DNA of 64,000 bases from Treponema sp. (GCA_017553635.1 JAFZKN010000005.1:1-64000); one strand, 5' to 3'. Positions 6,813 through 16,349 are shown, counted from the first letter of the stretch. A program made the numbers and translations. The notes: a model not told the origin generated them from the sequence alone.

Positions 6813-7793
6813 ATGAAAAAAGACACATTGCAGCCTAAAACCCGAGCTCCAAGAAACAAAACTCTTTCATTAATTCCTTCAGAAATTCCGCATCTAAAGG
6901 CTGAAATTTTAACCGCAGAAGATTTAAAATTAAAAGCAGGTGACCTTTCTGATACTGTTCAGCTTAAAAAAACAATAGATGACAGAGTGTTAAACTGTGA
7001 CATTTTCGAAGGCTTAAAATATATCCCCGACGAATACGCAGATTTAATAATAATTGACCCGCCGTACAACCTTACAAAAAACTTTAACGGAACAACATTT
7101 AATGCCCGCTCCGATTCTGACTACGACAAATATCTTGAATCGTGGTTTTCTCTCGTGTGCAGTAAATTAAAAAAATCCGGCTCGCTTTATTTATGCGGCG
7201 ACTGGAAATGCACGGCAAGCTTACAGCGTGTTCTTGAAAAAGAGCTTACAGTTTTAAACCGAATCACATGGCAGAGAGAAAAAGGTCGCGGCGCAAAATC
7301 AAACTGGAAAAACGCAATGGAAGACATCTGGTTTGCGGTAAAAAATCCTGACAATTATTTTTTTAATGTAGAGGCTGTAAAAATAAAGCGGCGCGTTTTA
7401 GCCCCGTACAAAATCAACGGAAAGCCAAAAGACTGGGAAGAAAGTGAAGAAGGAAATTTCCGCCTTACATATCCTTCGAATTTCTGGGACGACATAAGCG
7501 TTCCATTCTGGTCGATGAGCGAAAATACTGACCACCCGACGCAAAAGCCCGAAAAGCTTTATGCAAAGCTCATTCTTGCCTCTTCACGCGAAGGCGATGT
7601 AATTTTTGATCCGTTTTTAGGAAGCGGCACATCTGCAGTAGTTGCAAAAAAGCTTGGCCGTCATTTCTGCGGAATTGAACTTAACGAAGAATATTCACTT
7701 CTTGCACAGAAGCGGCTTGAGCTTGCGGAAAACGATAAATCGATTCAGGGATTTTCTGACGGCGTCTTCTGGGAAAGAAATACGAATAGATAA
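6813..7793 (+). CDS. Site-specific DNA methyltransferase (adenine or N4-cytosine), orphan
   Basis: The 326-aa protein has the catalytic motif IV DPPYNL around residue 80 and the AdoMet-binding FxGxG motif (DPFLGSGTSAVVAKKLGR, FCGIELNEEY) near the C-terminus. The order IV then I marks a beta-class amino-methyltransferase. The N-terminal 60 residues are a Lys-rich extension. No restriction endonuclease gene is beside it, so it may act in regulation, replication control or as a solitary modification enzyme. The leaderless promoter favours the second of two adjacent ATG codons; an upstream TTG reading start lies within the -35 box. The recognition site cannot be told from sequence. Confidence 0.88.
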   Translation: MKKDTLQPKTRAPRNKTLSLIPSEIPHLKAEILTAEDLKLKAGDLSDTVQLKKTIDDRVLNCDIFEGLKYIPDEYADLIIIDPPYNLTKNFNGTTFNARSDSDYDKYLESWFSLVCSKLKKSGSLYLCGDWKCTASLQRVLEKELTVLNRITWQREKGRGAKSNWKNAMEDIWFAVKNPDNYFFNVEAVKIKRRVLAPYKINGKPKDWEESEEGNFRLTYPSNFWDDISVPFWSMSENTDHPTQKPEKLYAKLILASSREGDVIFDPFLGSGTSAVVAKKLGRHFCGIELNEEYSLLAQKRLELAENDKSIQGFSDGVFWERNTNR

Positions 7794-7811
7794 ATAGCAC
7801 ATACATTCATT

Positions 7812-7923
7812 AAAAGCACGTAGCGAAAAGACAATCGTTACAAACTTAGAAAGCGTTGAACTTTCGATTAACCCTAAAAGCGTCTCGTTTGTAACCGATT
7901 AGATTTTCGCGAGAGTGCGTTTT
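7812..7923. repeat. Long imperfect hairpin between genes
   Basis: Arms of about 34 nt pair with interruptions. AAAAGCAC with GTGCGTTTT, GCGAAAA with TTTTCGC, and GTTACAAAC with GTTTGTAAC are the main blocks. A small inner hairpin GAAAG/CTTTC lies on top. It sits between the methyltransferase and the convergent esterase gene. It is much longer than a normal terminator and may be a palindromic mobile element or a structured RNA. Confidence 0.55.
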
Positions 7924-7951
7924 ATAAATATTATGTTTATCTTTTTTGTAT

Positions 7952-8890
7952 TTAAATGCACAGCGACTTAAAAAACTCACATTCATCATCATTGCATTTT
8001 GCCGAAAGCTCACAGTTTAAGTCCGCATGAAAATCATGAATTGCCTCGCGGTCTTTTTTTGTTCCGTAAATTTTTGCAACATGACGTATGCCATATTTTT
8101 TAAATAATCTTTCAATATATTTAACTTGAAATTTTACAAAGTCATAGCTTCCTGCAACTATAAACGCAGGCGGAAAATCTTTTGTAAAATTTGTATGAAT
8201 GTTGATGAAATCCTTTAAAGCAACTTTTTTTCCATTAATGTCGGCTTTACCGGTCCTCAAAGCTTCTTCCCCAAGGACATCTTCCATGGATGAAATAAAA
8301 TCAGATACAAGATAGAAAAACCAGTTTATTTTATAAACCCCACAGTTTAATCCGACCCCACGCGGAACAAAACCCTCATAAGATTTTATTCCCATAAGTT
8401 CAGAAAACTTTGGATTAGTGCATATCATTGAATAAAGTGCAGTGTAATGCGCTCCAACAGAATCTCCGACAAGAAAAACATTATTTAAATCAAGATTGTA
8501 TTTACAGGCATTTTCCTTTATCCATTTAATGACACAGTTTGCATCATCAAGCGCCGCTGGAAACCTGAATTCCGGTGCAAGCCTGTAATTAAAGTTAACT
8601 ACGGCAAAACCCCTTTGGGCAAGCGACATAAGATAAAACTGGTACATTTCTTTTGAGCCGTAAACGTACGAACCACCGTGAAAACTTATTATAACGGGAA
8701 TTTTCCCCCTGTAACCGCTTTTTACATAAAGATCAAGCAGATTCCAGCCGTTTATCGTATCGTATTCACACGGTTCTCTATAAGGAATATTACGATAAAC
8801 CTTAATATCATCCGGCTGTTTAAGATATCTGTGGCGAACTGCATTAAGCATTGCCCACTCTTTTCTGACCCTTTCACTAAACTCTGACAT
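7952..8890 (-). CDS. Alpha/beta hydrolase, carboxylesterase/lipase family
   Basis: The 312-aa protein has the oxyanion-hole motif HGGSYVYG, the nucleophile elbow GDSVG, and candidates for the acid (AGSYDF) and base (IHDFH) of the catalytic triad, in the order of hormone-sensitive-lipase-type esterases. There is no signal peptide, so it is cytosolic. The substrate is probably a short-chain or acetyl ester. I chose the ATG at 8890 because an extended -10 (TGCTAGAAT) ends 7 nt before it, making a leaderless mRNA; a start at 8929 would lie upstream of that promoter. Confidence 0.85.
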   Translation of the reverse strand: MSEFSERVRKEWAMLNAVRHRYLKQPDDIKVYRNIPYREPCEYDTINGWNLLDLYVKSGYRGKIPVIISFHGGSYVYGSKEMYQFYLMSLAQRGFAVVNFNYRLAPEFRFPAALDDANCVIKWIKENACKYNLDLNNVFLVGDSVGAHYTALYSMICTNPKFSELMGIKSYEGFVPRGVGLNCGVYKINWFFYLVSDFISSMEDVLGEEALRTGKADINGKKVALKDFINIHTNFTKDFPPAFIVAGSYDFVKFQVKYIERLFKKYGIRHVAKIYGTKKDREAIHDFHADLNCELSAKCNDDECEFFKSLCI

Positions 8891-8936
8891 TACGACGATT
8901 CTAGCATTTTTTTCATATAAAATCACCATTTTTAAC

Positions 8937-8966
8937 TTGACTGAAACAGTGAGACAGGTTTATATT
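8937..8966 (+). promoter_or_regulatory. Promoter of the sugar isomerase operon
   Basis: TTGACT (8937-8942), 18-nt spacer, TATATT (8961-8966). The start is predicted near 8973. Confidence 0.65.
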
Positions 8967-8974
8967 AATAATAC

Positions 8975-8988
8975 CGTGCACGAGCACG
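8975..8988. promoter_or_regulatory. Possible operator at the start site of the isomerase operon
   Basis: CGTGC-ACGA-GCACG is an inverted repeat lying exactly at the predicted transcription start. A LacI-type repressor gene is encoded two genes downstream, so it is a natural candidate binding site. Binding is inferred. Confidence 0.4.
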
Positions 8989-9021
8989 AAAAAGCATTTT
9001 AATGCATAGGAGCAAATCTAT

Positions 9022-9675
9022 ATGAAAATCAAATCAGTATTTTCAAGTTCTTTTGCCAAGTATGGTAAAGTTCTTACAGGCTATGATGTATCAGAACTTT
9101 TAAACAAACTTGACGAAACAACTAAAAAACCGGACAACGCCGTAATCTACGAACCGGGAGATGCAGGTCTTGAAAGCCTTCCAATCGCAAAAGAATTAAG
9201 CGATAACGCTTTTGGCGGAATGCCAATTCAGGTTGGTTACTGTAACGGTAATAACACAAAATTGAACTGTCTTGAATGGCATCGTGGTACAGAATTGAAC
9301 ATCCCTTCAAACGACATAGTTTTACTTCTCGCTTCTCTTTCTTCAGTCAAAAAAGGAAAGTTGAACACAAATGCTGTTGAAGCATTCTATGTTCCAAAAG
9401 GAACAATCGTTCAGGTTTATGAAACAACTCTTCACTATGCTCCATGCAATGCAGTAAAACAGGGTGAAGTTTCAAAAGAAGGATTCCGTGTAATCGTAGT
9501 TCTTCCTAAAAACACAAACACAGAAAAACCTGCTATCAAAGAAATCGACTTTGAAGACAAGCTTCTCTGGGCACGCAACAAATGGCTTATTGCACATCCG
9601 GATTCATCAGAAGCAAAGGCAGGCGCATTTGTCGGCTTAAGCGGAACAAACATTGATCTTGCAAAAAATAAATAA
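9022..9675 (+). CDS. DUF4867 family protein
   Basis: The 217-aa protein carries the family hallmarks FGGMPIQVGYCNGNN, LEWHRGTELNI and VEAFYVPKGTIVQVYETTLHYAPC, a cupin-like beta-rich body. The family is commonly found beside L-fucose/L-arabinose-type isomerase genes, as here, and probably helps in the same sugar pathway, perhaps as a lyase or isomerase of a sugar acid; no activity is established to my knowledge. AGGAG precedes the start. It is the first gene of the operon, 25 bp ahead of the isomerase. Confidence 0.82.
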   Translation: MKIKSVFSSSFAKYGKVLTGYDVSELLNKLDETTKKPDNAVIYEPGDAGLESLPIAKELSDNAFGGMPIQVGYCNGNNTKLNCLEWHRGTELNIPSNDIVLLLASLSSVKKGKLNTNAVEAFYVPKGTIVQVYETTLHYAPCNAVKQGEVSKEGFRVIVVLPKNTNTEKPAIKEIDFEDKLLWARNKWLIAHPDSSEAKAGAFVGLSGTNIDLAKNK

Positions 9676-9700
9676 TTTCAATCACACAGGAGTAAATTAA

Positions 9701-11197
9701 ATGATTAACAACAAACCAAAAATCAAAATCGGTATCGTAGCTGTTAGCCGCGACTGTTTCCCAGAGTCACTTGCTGTAAACCGCAGAAAGGCTCTTGTTG
9801 AAGCTTACACAAAAAAGTATGGTGCAGACGAAATTTATGAATGCCCTATCTGTATTGTAGAAAGCGAAATTCACATGGTTCAGGCATTGGAAGACATTAA
9901 GAAGGCTGGATGTAACGCCCTCTGTGTTTACCTCGGAAACTTCGGACCAGAAATTGCAGAAACTCTTCTTGCAAAACATTTTGAAGGACCAAAGATGTTC
10001 TGTGCAGCAGCAGAAGAAACATCTAAGAACGGTGGTCTTATCCAGGGTCGTGGTGATGCTTACTGTGGTATGCTCAACGCTTCTTACAACCTCAAGCTCC
10101 GCAACATCAAGGCTTATATTCCAGAATATCCAGTAGGAACAGCTGAACAGTGTGCAGACATGATTCATGAATTTGCACCAATCGCAAAGGCTGTTTATGC
10201 TTTGAATCACCTTAAGATTATTTCTTTCGGACCACGTCCACTCAACTTCCTTGCCTGTAACGCACCTATTAAACAGCTTTACAACCTCGGTGTTGAAATT
10301 GAAGAAAACTCAGAACTTGACCTCTTCGAATCATTCAACAAACACGCAGGGGATGCACGCATTAAAGACGTTGCTGCAGACATGGCTAAAGAACTTGGAA
10401 ACGGAAACAAAAAACCAGAAGTTCTTGAAAAGCTTGCACAGTATGAACTTACACTCCTTGACTGGGTAGAAGCTCACAAAGGATACAGAGAATTCGTTGC
10501 AATTGCAGGAAAATGCTGGCCAGCATTCCAGACACAGTTTGGATTTGTTCCTTGCTATGTAAACAGCCGCCTCACAAACATGGGTATTCCAGTATCTTGT
10601 GAAGTTGATATTTACGGATGTCTTTCTGAATTTATCGGAACAGTTGTTTCTGATGATACAGTTACACTCCTCGACATCAACAACACAGTTCCACAGGATA
10701 TCTACGACGAAGACATCAAGGGAAAGCACGGAAAGTATACAATTCAGGATACATTCATGGGCTTCCACTGCGGAAACACAGCTTCTTCAAAGCTTTCATT
10801 CTGCGAAATGAAGTACCAGCTCATCATGGCTCGTGCTCTTCCTATCGAAGTTACAAACGGAACTCTCGAAGGAGACATCGTACCGGGTGATATTACATTC
10901 TTCCGTCTGCAGTCTACAGCTGATGCTAAACTCCGCGCATACATTGCACAGGGTGAAGTATTACCAGTTGCAACACGCTCATTCGGTGGTATCGGTATTT
11001 TCGCTATCCCGGAAATGGGACGTTTCTATCGCCACGTACTTATCGAAAAGAACTTCCCGCATCACGGTGCCGTAGCATTCGGTCACTTTGGAAAGCAGCT
11101 TTTCGAAGTATTCAAATACATCGGTGTTGAAGTTGATGAAATCGGATATAACCAGCCAGCTGGTGTCCGCTATCCAACAGAAAACCCTTGGCGCTAA
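9701..11197 (+). CDS. L-fucose/L-arabinose isomerase family protein
   Basis: The 498-aa protein matches the family in length. An N-terminal Rossmann-like domain begins IKIGIVAVSRDCFP, and the C-terminal domain holds the conserved ligand region (FGFVPCYVNSR, CEVDIYGCLSEF, FHCGNT, HHGAVAFGHFGK). Members interconvert aldoses and ketoses using a divalent metal. Which sugar this one uses cannot be said. A good AGGAG site starts it. It shares an operon with the DUF4867 gene, and a terminator separates it from the LacI-type regulator gene. Confidence 0.85.
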   Translation: MINNKPKIKIGIVAVSRDCFPESLAVNRRKALVEAYTKKYGADEIYECPICIVESEIHMVQALEDIKKAGCNALCVYLGNFGPEIAETLLAKHFEGPKMFCAAAEETSKNGGLIQGRGDAYCGMLNASYNLKLRNIKAYIPEYPVGTAEQCADMIHEFAPIAKAVYALNHLKIISFGPRPLNFLACNAPIKQLYNLGVEIEENSELDLFESFNKHAGDARIKDVAADMAKELGNGNKKPEVLEKLAQYELTLLDWVEAHKGYREFVAIAGKCWPAFQTQFGFVPCYVNSRLTNMGIPVSCEVDIYGCLSEFIGTVVSDDTVTLLDINNTVPQDIYDEDIKGKHGKYTIQDTFMGFHCGNTASSKLSFCEMKYQLIMARALPIEVTNGTLEGDIVPGDITFFRLQSTADAKLRAYIAQGEVLPVATRSFGGIGIFAIPEMGRFYRHVLIEKNFPHHGAVAFGHFGKQLFEVFKYIGVEVDEIGYNQPAGVRYPTENPWR

Positions 11198-11215
11198 TTT
11201 AATCTGAAATTATTT

Positions 11216-11266
11216 AATGTTGCGGGCAGCGAAGTAGTGCAATTCCTGCCTGCAGCATTTTTTTTA
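11216..11266 (+). terminator. Terminator of the isomerase operon
   Basis: ATGTTGCGGGCAG pairs with CCTGCCTGCAGCAT with one bulge and is followed by eight T. Confidence 0.75.
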
Positions 11267-11305
11267 TTTTATAAGTTTTAATTTTTTTATATAATACAGT
11301 TCAGC

Positions 11306-12334
11306 ATGTCAGTTACAATAAAAGATATAGCATTAAAAGCCGGCGTCTCACGTGGAACAGTAGACCGCGTTTTACATAACAGAGCTGGAGTAAACCCTGA
11401 AGTTGCAGAAAAAATCAGAAAACTTGCAGACGAAATGGGATTTATCCCAAACAAAGCCGGAAAGATTTTAGCAGCAAGAAAACAGCCGATTAAATTTGCC
11501 TGTCTTCTTCCGGCACGCGCAAAACCATTCTTTGAAGATGTAATCAAAGGTTTTAAAAGAGCTCAAAGTGAATTATCTGACTACGGAGTTTCAGTTGATA
11601 TTTCATTTGTAAAAGATTTTAAAACAGAAACACATATTAAAGCGATAACAAAACTGGAACAGAGCGGATTTTCCGGCCTCTGTCTTACGACAATCGACAC
11701 GCCAGAAGTTCAGCTGGCAGTACATAAAATAGTTGAAAAAGGAATTCCTGTCGTAAGCGTAAACACAGATATCCCGGATAGTGGAAGAATCTGCTATGTC
11801 GGAACCGATTACACGCGTTCCGGGAAAACAGCAGCAGGAATGTTAACACTCACAACTTCAGAGTCCCTTAACATTCTCATCATAACAGGTTCATACAATA
11901 TCCGCGGCCATAAAGAAAGAATCAAAGGTTTTATCGAAGGCCTTAAAGAACACAAACAGAACTGCAATGTAATCTGTACAATCGAATCAGAAGACGATGA
12001 CGAAACTGCTTATAAAAGAACCCTTGATGTGTTAAAAATAAATCCGGACATAAACTGCCTCTTTATTGCAGCAGCAGGTGTATCAGGAGTCTGCCGTGCA
12101 CTTAAAAAACTGAACCGTTCAAATATGCACATAATTGTGTTTGACGAGACCCCTTCGACCAAAGAATTCATAAATTCCGGATTAATAAAATTCACTATTG
12201 GACAGGAACCTGAACTTCAAGGTTACATGGGAATAATGCGTCTTTTTTCCTGGCTCATGGAAGAGGGTAAGAGAACATCAAGCGATTATATTACTCAAAC
12301 AAGCATCAAAATCAAAGAAAATATAGCAGAATAG
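11306..12334 (+). CDS. LacI family transcriptional regulator
   Basis: The first 60 residues are a LacI-type helix-turn-helix (TIKDIALKAGVSRGTVDRVLH) with hinge helix. Residues about 65-340 form a periplasmic-binding-protein-like sensor domain, so a sugar is the likely effector. It lies just downstream of the isomerase operon and probably controls it. A TATAAT box at 11290-11295 lies 10 nt before the ATG and no Shine-Dalgarno is visible, so the leader would be about three bases. Confidence 0.9.
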   Translation: MSVTIKDIALKAGVSRGTVDRVLHNRAGVNPEVAEKIRKLADEMGFIPNKAGKILAARKQPIKFACLLPARAKPFFEDVIKGFKRAQSELSDYGVSVDISFVKDFKTETHIKAITKLEQSGFSGLCLTTIDTPEVQLAVHKIVEKGIPVVSVNTDIPDSGRICYVGTDYTRSGKTAAGMLTLTTSESLNILIITGSYNIRGHKERIKGFIEGLKEHKQNCNVICTIESEDDDETAYKRTLDVLKINPDINCLFIAAAGVSGVCRALKKLNRSNMHIIVFDETPSTKEFINSGLIKFTIGQEPELQGYMGIMRLFSWLMEEGKRTSSDYITQTSIKIKENIAE

Positions 12335-12359
12335 AAAAAAATCGTATATAATATTCCTC

Positions 12360-13130
12360 ATGAAAAATAAGTTGAACAAAGAACTTGCCATATGCGGCTT
12401 TTCTGCAGTAAAGACTCTGGAAAAAAATAACCCGGAAAAAATTCGCCGTCTTTACTTTACACAGGAAAGAGCACCTCTTTTCGGCGGTCTTTGCAAAGCA
12501 ATGTCAAAACGAAAAGCCCCATACAATGTCGTAGAGCCTAAAGAACTTGAAAAGCTCTGCGGAAGCATTCATCATCAGGGCATCGTCGCAATGATTGACG
12601 AACCAAAAATTTCAGAAATAGATAATGCTGCACTTAACGAAATCATAAATAAAAAAGAACATATCATTCTCCTTGATCGTGTCGGAAATGCAAACAATCT
12701 CGGAGCAATCGTAAGAAGCGCAGCGTTTTTCGGAATAAAAAACATCATAATCCCAAACGACGAAGCACAAAGTTCCATAACTACAAGCTCATATAGAGTT
12801 GCAGAAGGCGGAATGGAATTTGTAAACATCTATTGCACAGATTCAATTTTAAAACTCTTAAAATCTGTAAATGGAAAAATGATAAGAGTCGGTACAGATT
12901 TAAGCGCAACAAAACCTGTAAGCAGCTTACCGGAAATATGTAAAACACAACCGGCACTTATAATTCTTGGAAATGAAGAAAGTGGAATTTCTGAATCGGT
13001 CCGCAAAAATTGTGATGAACTTATCATAATTCCTTATTACGGAATAAAAACCGGAAAAGCATCTCCGGTAGAAAGCTTAAATGTTGCACAGGCAGCTTCT
13101 ATAATTTTATACGAACTGCTGAAAAAATAA
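12360..13130 (+). CDS. TrmH/SpoU family RNA 2'-O-ribose methyltransferase
   Basis: The 256-aa protein has a short N-terminal substrate-binding domain and a SPOUT knot with the three family motifs: LLDRVGNANNLGAIVRSA, IILGNEESGIS, and SLNVAQAASIILY near the end. Members methylate 23S rRNA or tRNA riboses using AdoMet. It resembles RlmB-type enzymes, but the target nucleotide cannot be assigned. TATAAT at 12347-12352 lies 7 nt before the ATG, so the mRNA looks leaderless. The phosphoesterase gene follows closely. Confidence 0.88.
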   Translation: MKNKLNKELAICGFSAVKTLEKNNPEKIRRLYFTQERAPLFGGLCKAMSKRKAPYNVVEPKELEKLCGSIHHQGIVAMIDEPKISEIDNAALNEIINKKEHIILLDRVGNANNLGAIVRSAAFFGIKNIIIPNDEAQSSITTSSYRVAEGGMEFVNIYCTDSILKLLKSVNGKMIRVGTDLSATKPVSSLPEICKTQPALIILGNEESGISESVRKNCDELIIIPYYGIKTGKASPVESLNVAQAASIILYELLKK

Positions 13131-13151
13131 ATTTCATTATGGGTGGGAAAA

Positions 13152-13691
13152 ATGAAATACTTAATTTGCTCTGATATTCACGGCTCAGCTGAAGCATGTC
13201 AAAAAGTAATTGAACAGTTTAACTCTTTAAAATGCGATTACATAATTCTACTTGGTGACATACTTTATCACGGACCGAGAAATGAAATTCCTTACGGACA
13301 CAATCCTCAAGAAGCAGCAATGCTTCTTAATAAATATGCAGACAGGATTATCGCATGCCGTGGTAACTGCGACTGCGAAGTCGATCAGATGCTCTTAAAT
13401 TTTCCAATCACCCAGGATTATTCTCTTTTACTTGATGACGGAATAAAAATATTTGCAACACACGGGCATCTTTTTACACCGGACGATGCAAAACTTTCCT
13501 ATGATGTCTACTTTTCAGGTCATACACACATTCAGGTTCTTGAACGCGGTCAGCACAATGCAATTATCTGCAATCCAGGTTCTGTTTCTCTCCCAAAAGC
13601 ACAGTCAAGTTCTGGATTTGCAGTTTACGAAGACAACTGTGTCATGCTTTATGATTTAGAAGGAACTAAATTAAAAACAATGTCACTCTAG
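13152..13691 (+). CDS. YfcE-type metallophosphodiesterase
   Basis: The 179-aa protein has the metallophosphatase metal ligands in order: SDIHG, LLGD, GNCD, THGH and GHTH. Length and motif spacing match YfcE/MJ0936-type enzymes, which hydrolyse phosphodiesters with Mn2+. The ATG at 13152 follows a GGGTGGG stretch; a GTG nine bases earlier is an alternative. It is cotranscribed with the rRNA methyltransferase gene, and its end overlaps the convergent OmpA-like gene by nine bases. Confidence 0.88.
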   Translation: MKYLICSDIHGSAEACQKVIEQFNSLKCDYIILLGDILYHGPRNEIPYGHNPQEAAMLLNKYADRIIACRGNCDCEVDQMLLNFPITQDYSLLLDDGIKIFATHGHLFTPDDAKLSYDVYFSGHTHIQVLERGQHNAIICNPGSVSLPKAQSSSGFAVYEDNCVMLYDLEGTKLKTMSL

Positions 13692-15032
13692 AATTGTAAT
13701 TTCAACACGGCGGTTTTTTGCCATTCCTTCTTTAGTTGAATTGTCTGCAACAGGTTTACTGCTTCCACTTCCCTTAACGATAAATCTTGAACTTTCAATT
13801 CCTCTCTGAGAAAGCATTTCTGCAATAACTTTTGCACGTTCCTTTGAAAGTTCCATTTCTCCAGTAAGATTTCCCGTACTGGCTGTATGCCCTTCTATCA
13901 GAAACATCGATTCCCGCGCCGTTTTAAGAACTTCTGCAATCTGAGAAATTTTTTCATCCTGTCCTGGTAAAAGTTCACTTGAATCCGGCTTAAACTGAAG
14001 GTTTTTTACCGTAAGCATAATTCCAGCCGGAGTCTCTTCCCATGTTCCAAGTCCTTCATCATCTCCAGTCTGGTCATCAGTCCGCACAGCCTCGTTGCCA
14101 GAACCATCAGCAGGCGAAGAGTTATTCCCATCATCAGCAAGCGCGATTTGGCTTGCCACACCGCCACTTCCCGACGCTACAGGATCATACTCTATATCCT
14201 TTATTTCATTCTGTTTTTCAACAAACGCAACGCGGTTTATTGTTGCAATAATTTCATCTTTTTCAAGTGCAGGCGGATATTTTGTAAAGCACGAAATTCC
14301 ACCTTTAAATGTTACAGTATTCCCGTCTGAATATTTAAAAGTTTCATCAACCGTATCGCGGATAACAAGAGCAACGCCTGTGCGTTTTTCGACATAAATT
14401 GTTGCACGGTGAGAACCGCTTGCCTCAACAAGTTCTCCATCGCCACCAAAGTCAAGATAAAATTTTGCACCGTATCGAGTTGCCCAGCGTGCACTTAATA
14501 CAAAAACATCTTCGCCATTATAAACTTCATCGCGGAGATATTCATATTCAACATAAAAAGGAATTTTTGTAATTACACCTTTGTTTAACGGGTCAACTGC
14601 CCTGACTGCCTTAGAAGTCCATTTATCGCCGGGTTTTATTTTTCCATTTGCATAGGAAGGAAAGCTTCTGAACGATGGATAACCGTTATCCTCAAGCATA
14701 GAAAGATTACCATCACTTGATATTTTAAACGAAGAAGGAATCGCTTCATTAATTCCATCTTTTACTTCTGCAGTATTTCTTTTTGTTGATTCGTCAATGA
14801 AAAAATTTCCGTCATAGTAAACATAATTATCATCAGTATTTGAAATTGCAATAAAAGAACGGACTTCCCTGCTTACAAGACCCGTGTACTTTCCGTTATC
14901 GTACCGACGTAAATCTGTCCGTTCAATATAAGAATAATTCTTTCCACCTGAGTAAACAATCTGATCAGGCTCTCCTGCAAAAAGGAAACTGCTCAATATA
15001 AAAACAGATGCTGAAAATAAATTTCTTTTCAT
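13683..15032 (-). CDS. OmpA-family peptidoglycan-associated outer membrane or periplasmic protein
   Basis: The 449-aa product has a signal peptide (MKRNLFSASVFILSSFLFA). Residues about 25-290 are a beta-rich region of unknown type, followed by an acidic low-complexity linker (DDGNNSSPADGSG). Residues about 335-449 are an OmpA C-terminal domain (IEGHTASTGN, LSKERAKVIAEML, KNRRVEITI), which binds the diaminopimelate or ornithine of peptidoglycan. It lacks a lipobox. The start is just beyond the M48 protease stop, with GAGG 3 nt before the ATG; a GTG at 15041 is an alternative. It is cotranscribed with the protease. Confidence 0.85.
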   Translation of the reverse strand: MKRNLFSASVFILSSFLFAGEPDQIVYSGGKNYSYIERTDLRRYDNGKYTGLVSREVRSFIAISNTDDNYVYYDGNFFIDESTKRNTAEVKDGINEAIPSSFKISSDGNLSMLEDNGYPSFRSFPSYANGKIKPGDKWTSKAVRAVDPLNKGVITKIPFYVEYEYLRDEVYNGEDVFVLSARWATRYGAKFYLDFGGDGELVEASGSHRATIYVEKRTGVALVIRDTVDETFKYSDGNTVTFKGGISCFTKYPPALEKDEIIATINRVAFVEKQNEIKDIEYDPVASGSGGVASQIALADDGNNSSPADGSGNEAVRTDDQTGDDEGLGTWEETPAGIMLTVKNLQFKPDSSELLPGQDEKISQIAEVLKTARESMFLIEGHTASTGNLTGEMELSKERAKVIAEMLSQRGIESSRFIVKGSGSSKPVADNSTKEGMAKNRRVEITILE

Positions 15033-15037
15033 AAGCC

Positions 15038-16342
15038 TCACATCTTTTTAAGAGCATTAACTCTTTCTACAAGTGTCGGATGATCATACATAAAGAATGA
15101 ATAAATTTTTGGCGGAAGAAGCTCAGAAAGATTTTCACTGTTAAGCTTAATGAGGGCAGATATTAAATCTTTTGAATTCCCACATATTTGGGCAGCGTAT
15201 TTATCTGCCTGGTATTCATCACGGCGGCTCATAATTCCAGAAAGAGGAGTTGCAGCAAAACTTACTGCTTCATACAGAAGCATCGAAAGATAAAGTCCCA
15301 CAAACTGATAATTAACGATATTAGTTTCGTTTACCATCATAAACCCAAACGAATTGTACAATTCAACATTCTGAGAAAGCAGATATAAAACAAACATCAT
15401 TACAAATTCCATCGGAAGAATAAAAAGCACGCGCTTTAAAATATGCTTTAACTTGTAATGACCAAGCTCGTGTCCTAAAACTGCAACCAGTTCATCAGTT
15501 GTAAGCTGCTTTATCAGAGTATCATAGAGAACAATTCGTTTGGTTTTTCCAAAGCCCGAAAAATAAGCGTTTGAATGATTACTCCTCTTTGAAGCGTCCA
15601 TCACGAAAAGTCCGTCATTAACAAAGCCTGTTTTTTCAAGCAGTGCCTGAATTTTAGTTTTAAGTTCACCTTCTTCAAGAGGTGAAAATTTATTAAAAAG
15701 CGGAGCTATGAATTTTGGATAAATAATCATCATTATAAAACTGAACGCAATCATGACAGAGGCAACCAGAATCCACCAGTTAGAAGGAAATTTATTTAAT
15801 ATAAATGTAACTGCAAAAACAAGAATAAAACTTAAAACGACAGAAACAGCAAAGCCTTTTATTAAATCTAAAATCCATGTTTTTAAAGTCATGTTTGAAA
15901 AGCCATATTTTTTTTCAAGCTTAAAATGTCTGTAAATATCAAAAGGAATTCCAAGAAGAGTTGATGGAAGACCGATTATAAGCATAAATAAAAATATGTG
16001 TAAAAATGAATTTGGATTTACAAAGCCTGTCGTAAGAAGCTTTGAAAAAACAAAGGGATAAAAACCAAAAAGAACAAGACAGAAATTAAGTGCAGTAGAA
16101 AGGATTGACTTTGGAATCCAGAAAAAATATTTTTCGTTTTCGTAAGAGGTAATCTTTTTTAATTTTTCTTCATCAAATGCATTTTCTGCTGCTTCTATAT
16201 TACGCAGGGCTTCTGGGATTACACCACCGTTTTTCTTTCTTGCAGCATAATCGATGTATTCAAGAATATGACCTGCAATAAAAGTAACTGCAGCTCCAGC
16301 AATATAAACCCACACAAAACAGTTAGAGAAATTTAATACCAT
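15038..16342 (-). CDS. M48 family metallopeptidase (CAAX prenyl protease 1-like)
   Basis: The 434-aa integral membrane protein has several N-terminal helices and the zinc site HELGHY with the third ligand in DEYQADKYA, the layout of Ste24/CAAX-protease-like M48 enzymes. In bacteria such proteases act in membrane protein quality control. The ATG at 16342 was chosen because TAAAAT ends 7 nt upstream and TTGATA lies 17 nt beyond that, giving a leaderless mRNA. Its promoter interlocks with that of the divergent gene at 16403. Confidence 0.88.
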   Translation of the reverse strand: MVLNFSNCFVWVYIAGAAVTFIAGHILEYIDYAARKKNGGVIPEALRNIEAAENAFDEEKLKKITSYENEKYFFWIPKSILSTALNFCLVLFGFYPFVFSKLLTTGFVNPNSFLHIFLFMLIIGLPSTLLGIPFDIYRHFKLEKKYGFSNMTLKTWILDLIKGFAVSVVLSFILVFAVTFILNKFPSNWWILVASVMIAFSFIMMIIYPKFIAPLFNKFSPLEEGELKTKIQALLEKTGFVNDGLFVMDASKRSNHSNAYFSGFGKTKRIVLYDTLIKQLTTDELVAVLGHELGHYKLKHILKRVLFILPMEFVMMFVLYLLSQNVELYNSFGFMMVNETNIVNYQFVGLYLSMLLYEAVSFAATPLSGIMSRRDEYQADKYAAQICGNSKDLISALIKLNSENLSELLPPKIYSFFMYDHPTLVERVNALKKM

Positions 16343-16349
16343 AATATGT

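Noticed and set aside
9767..10768. Several ORFs opposite the isomerase gene
   Set aside because: They are Cys- and Phe-rich shadow translations of a conserved enzyme gene.
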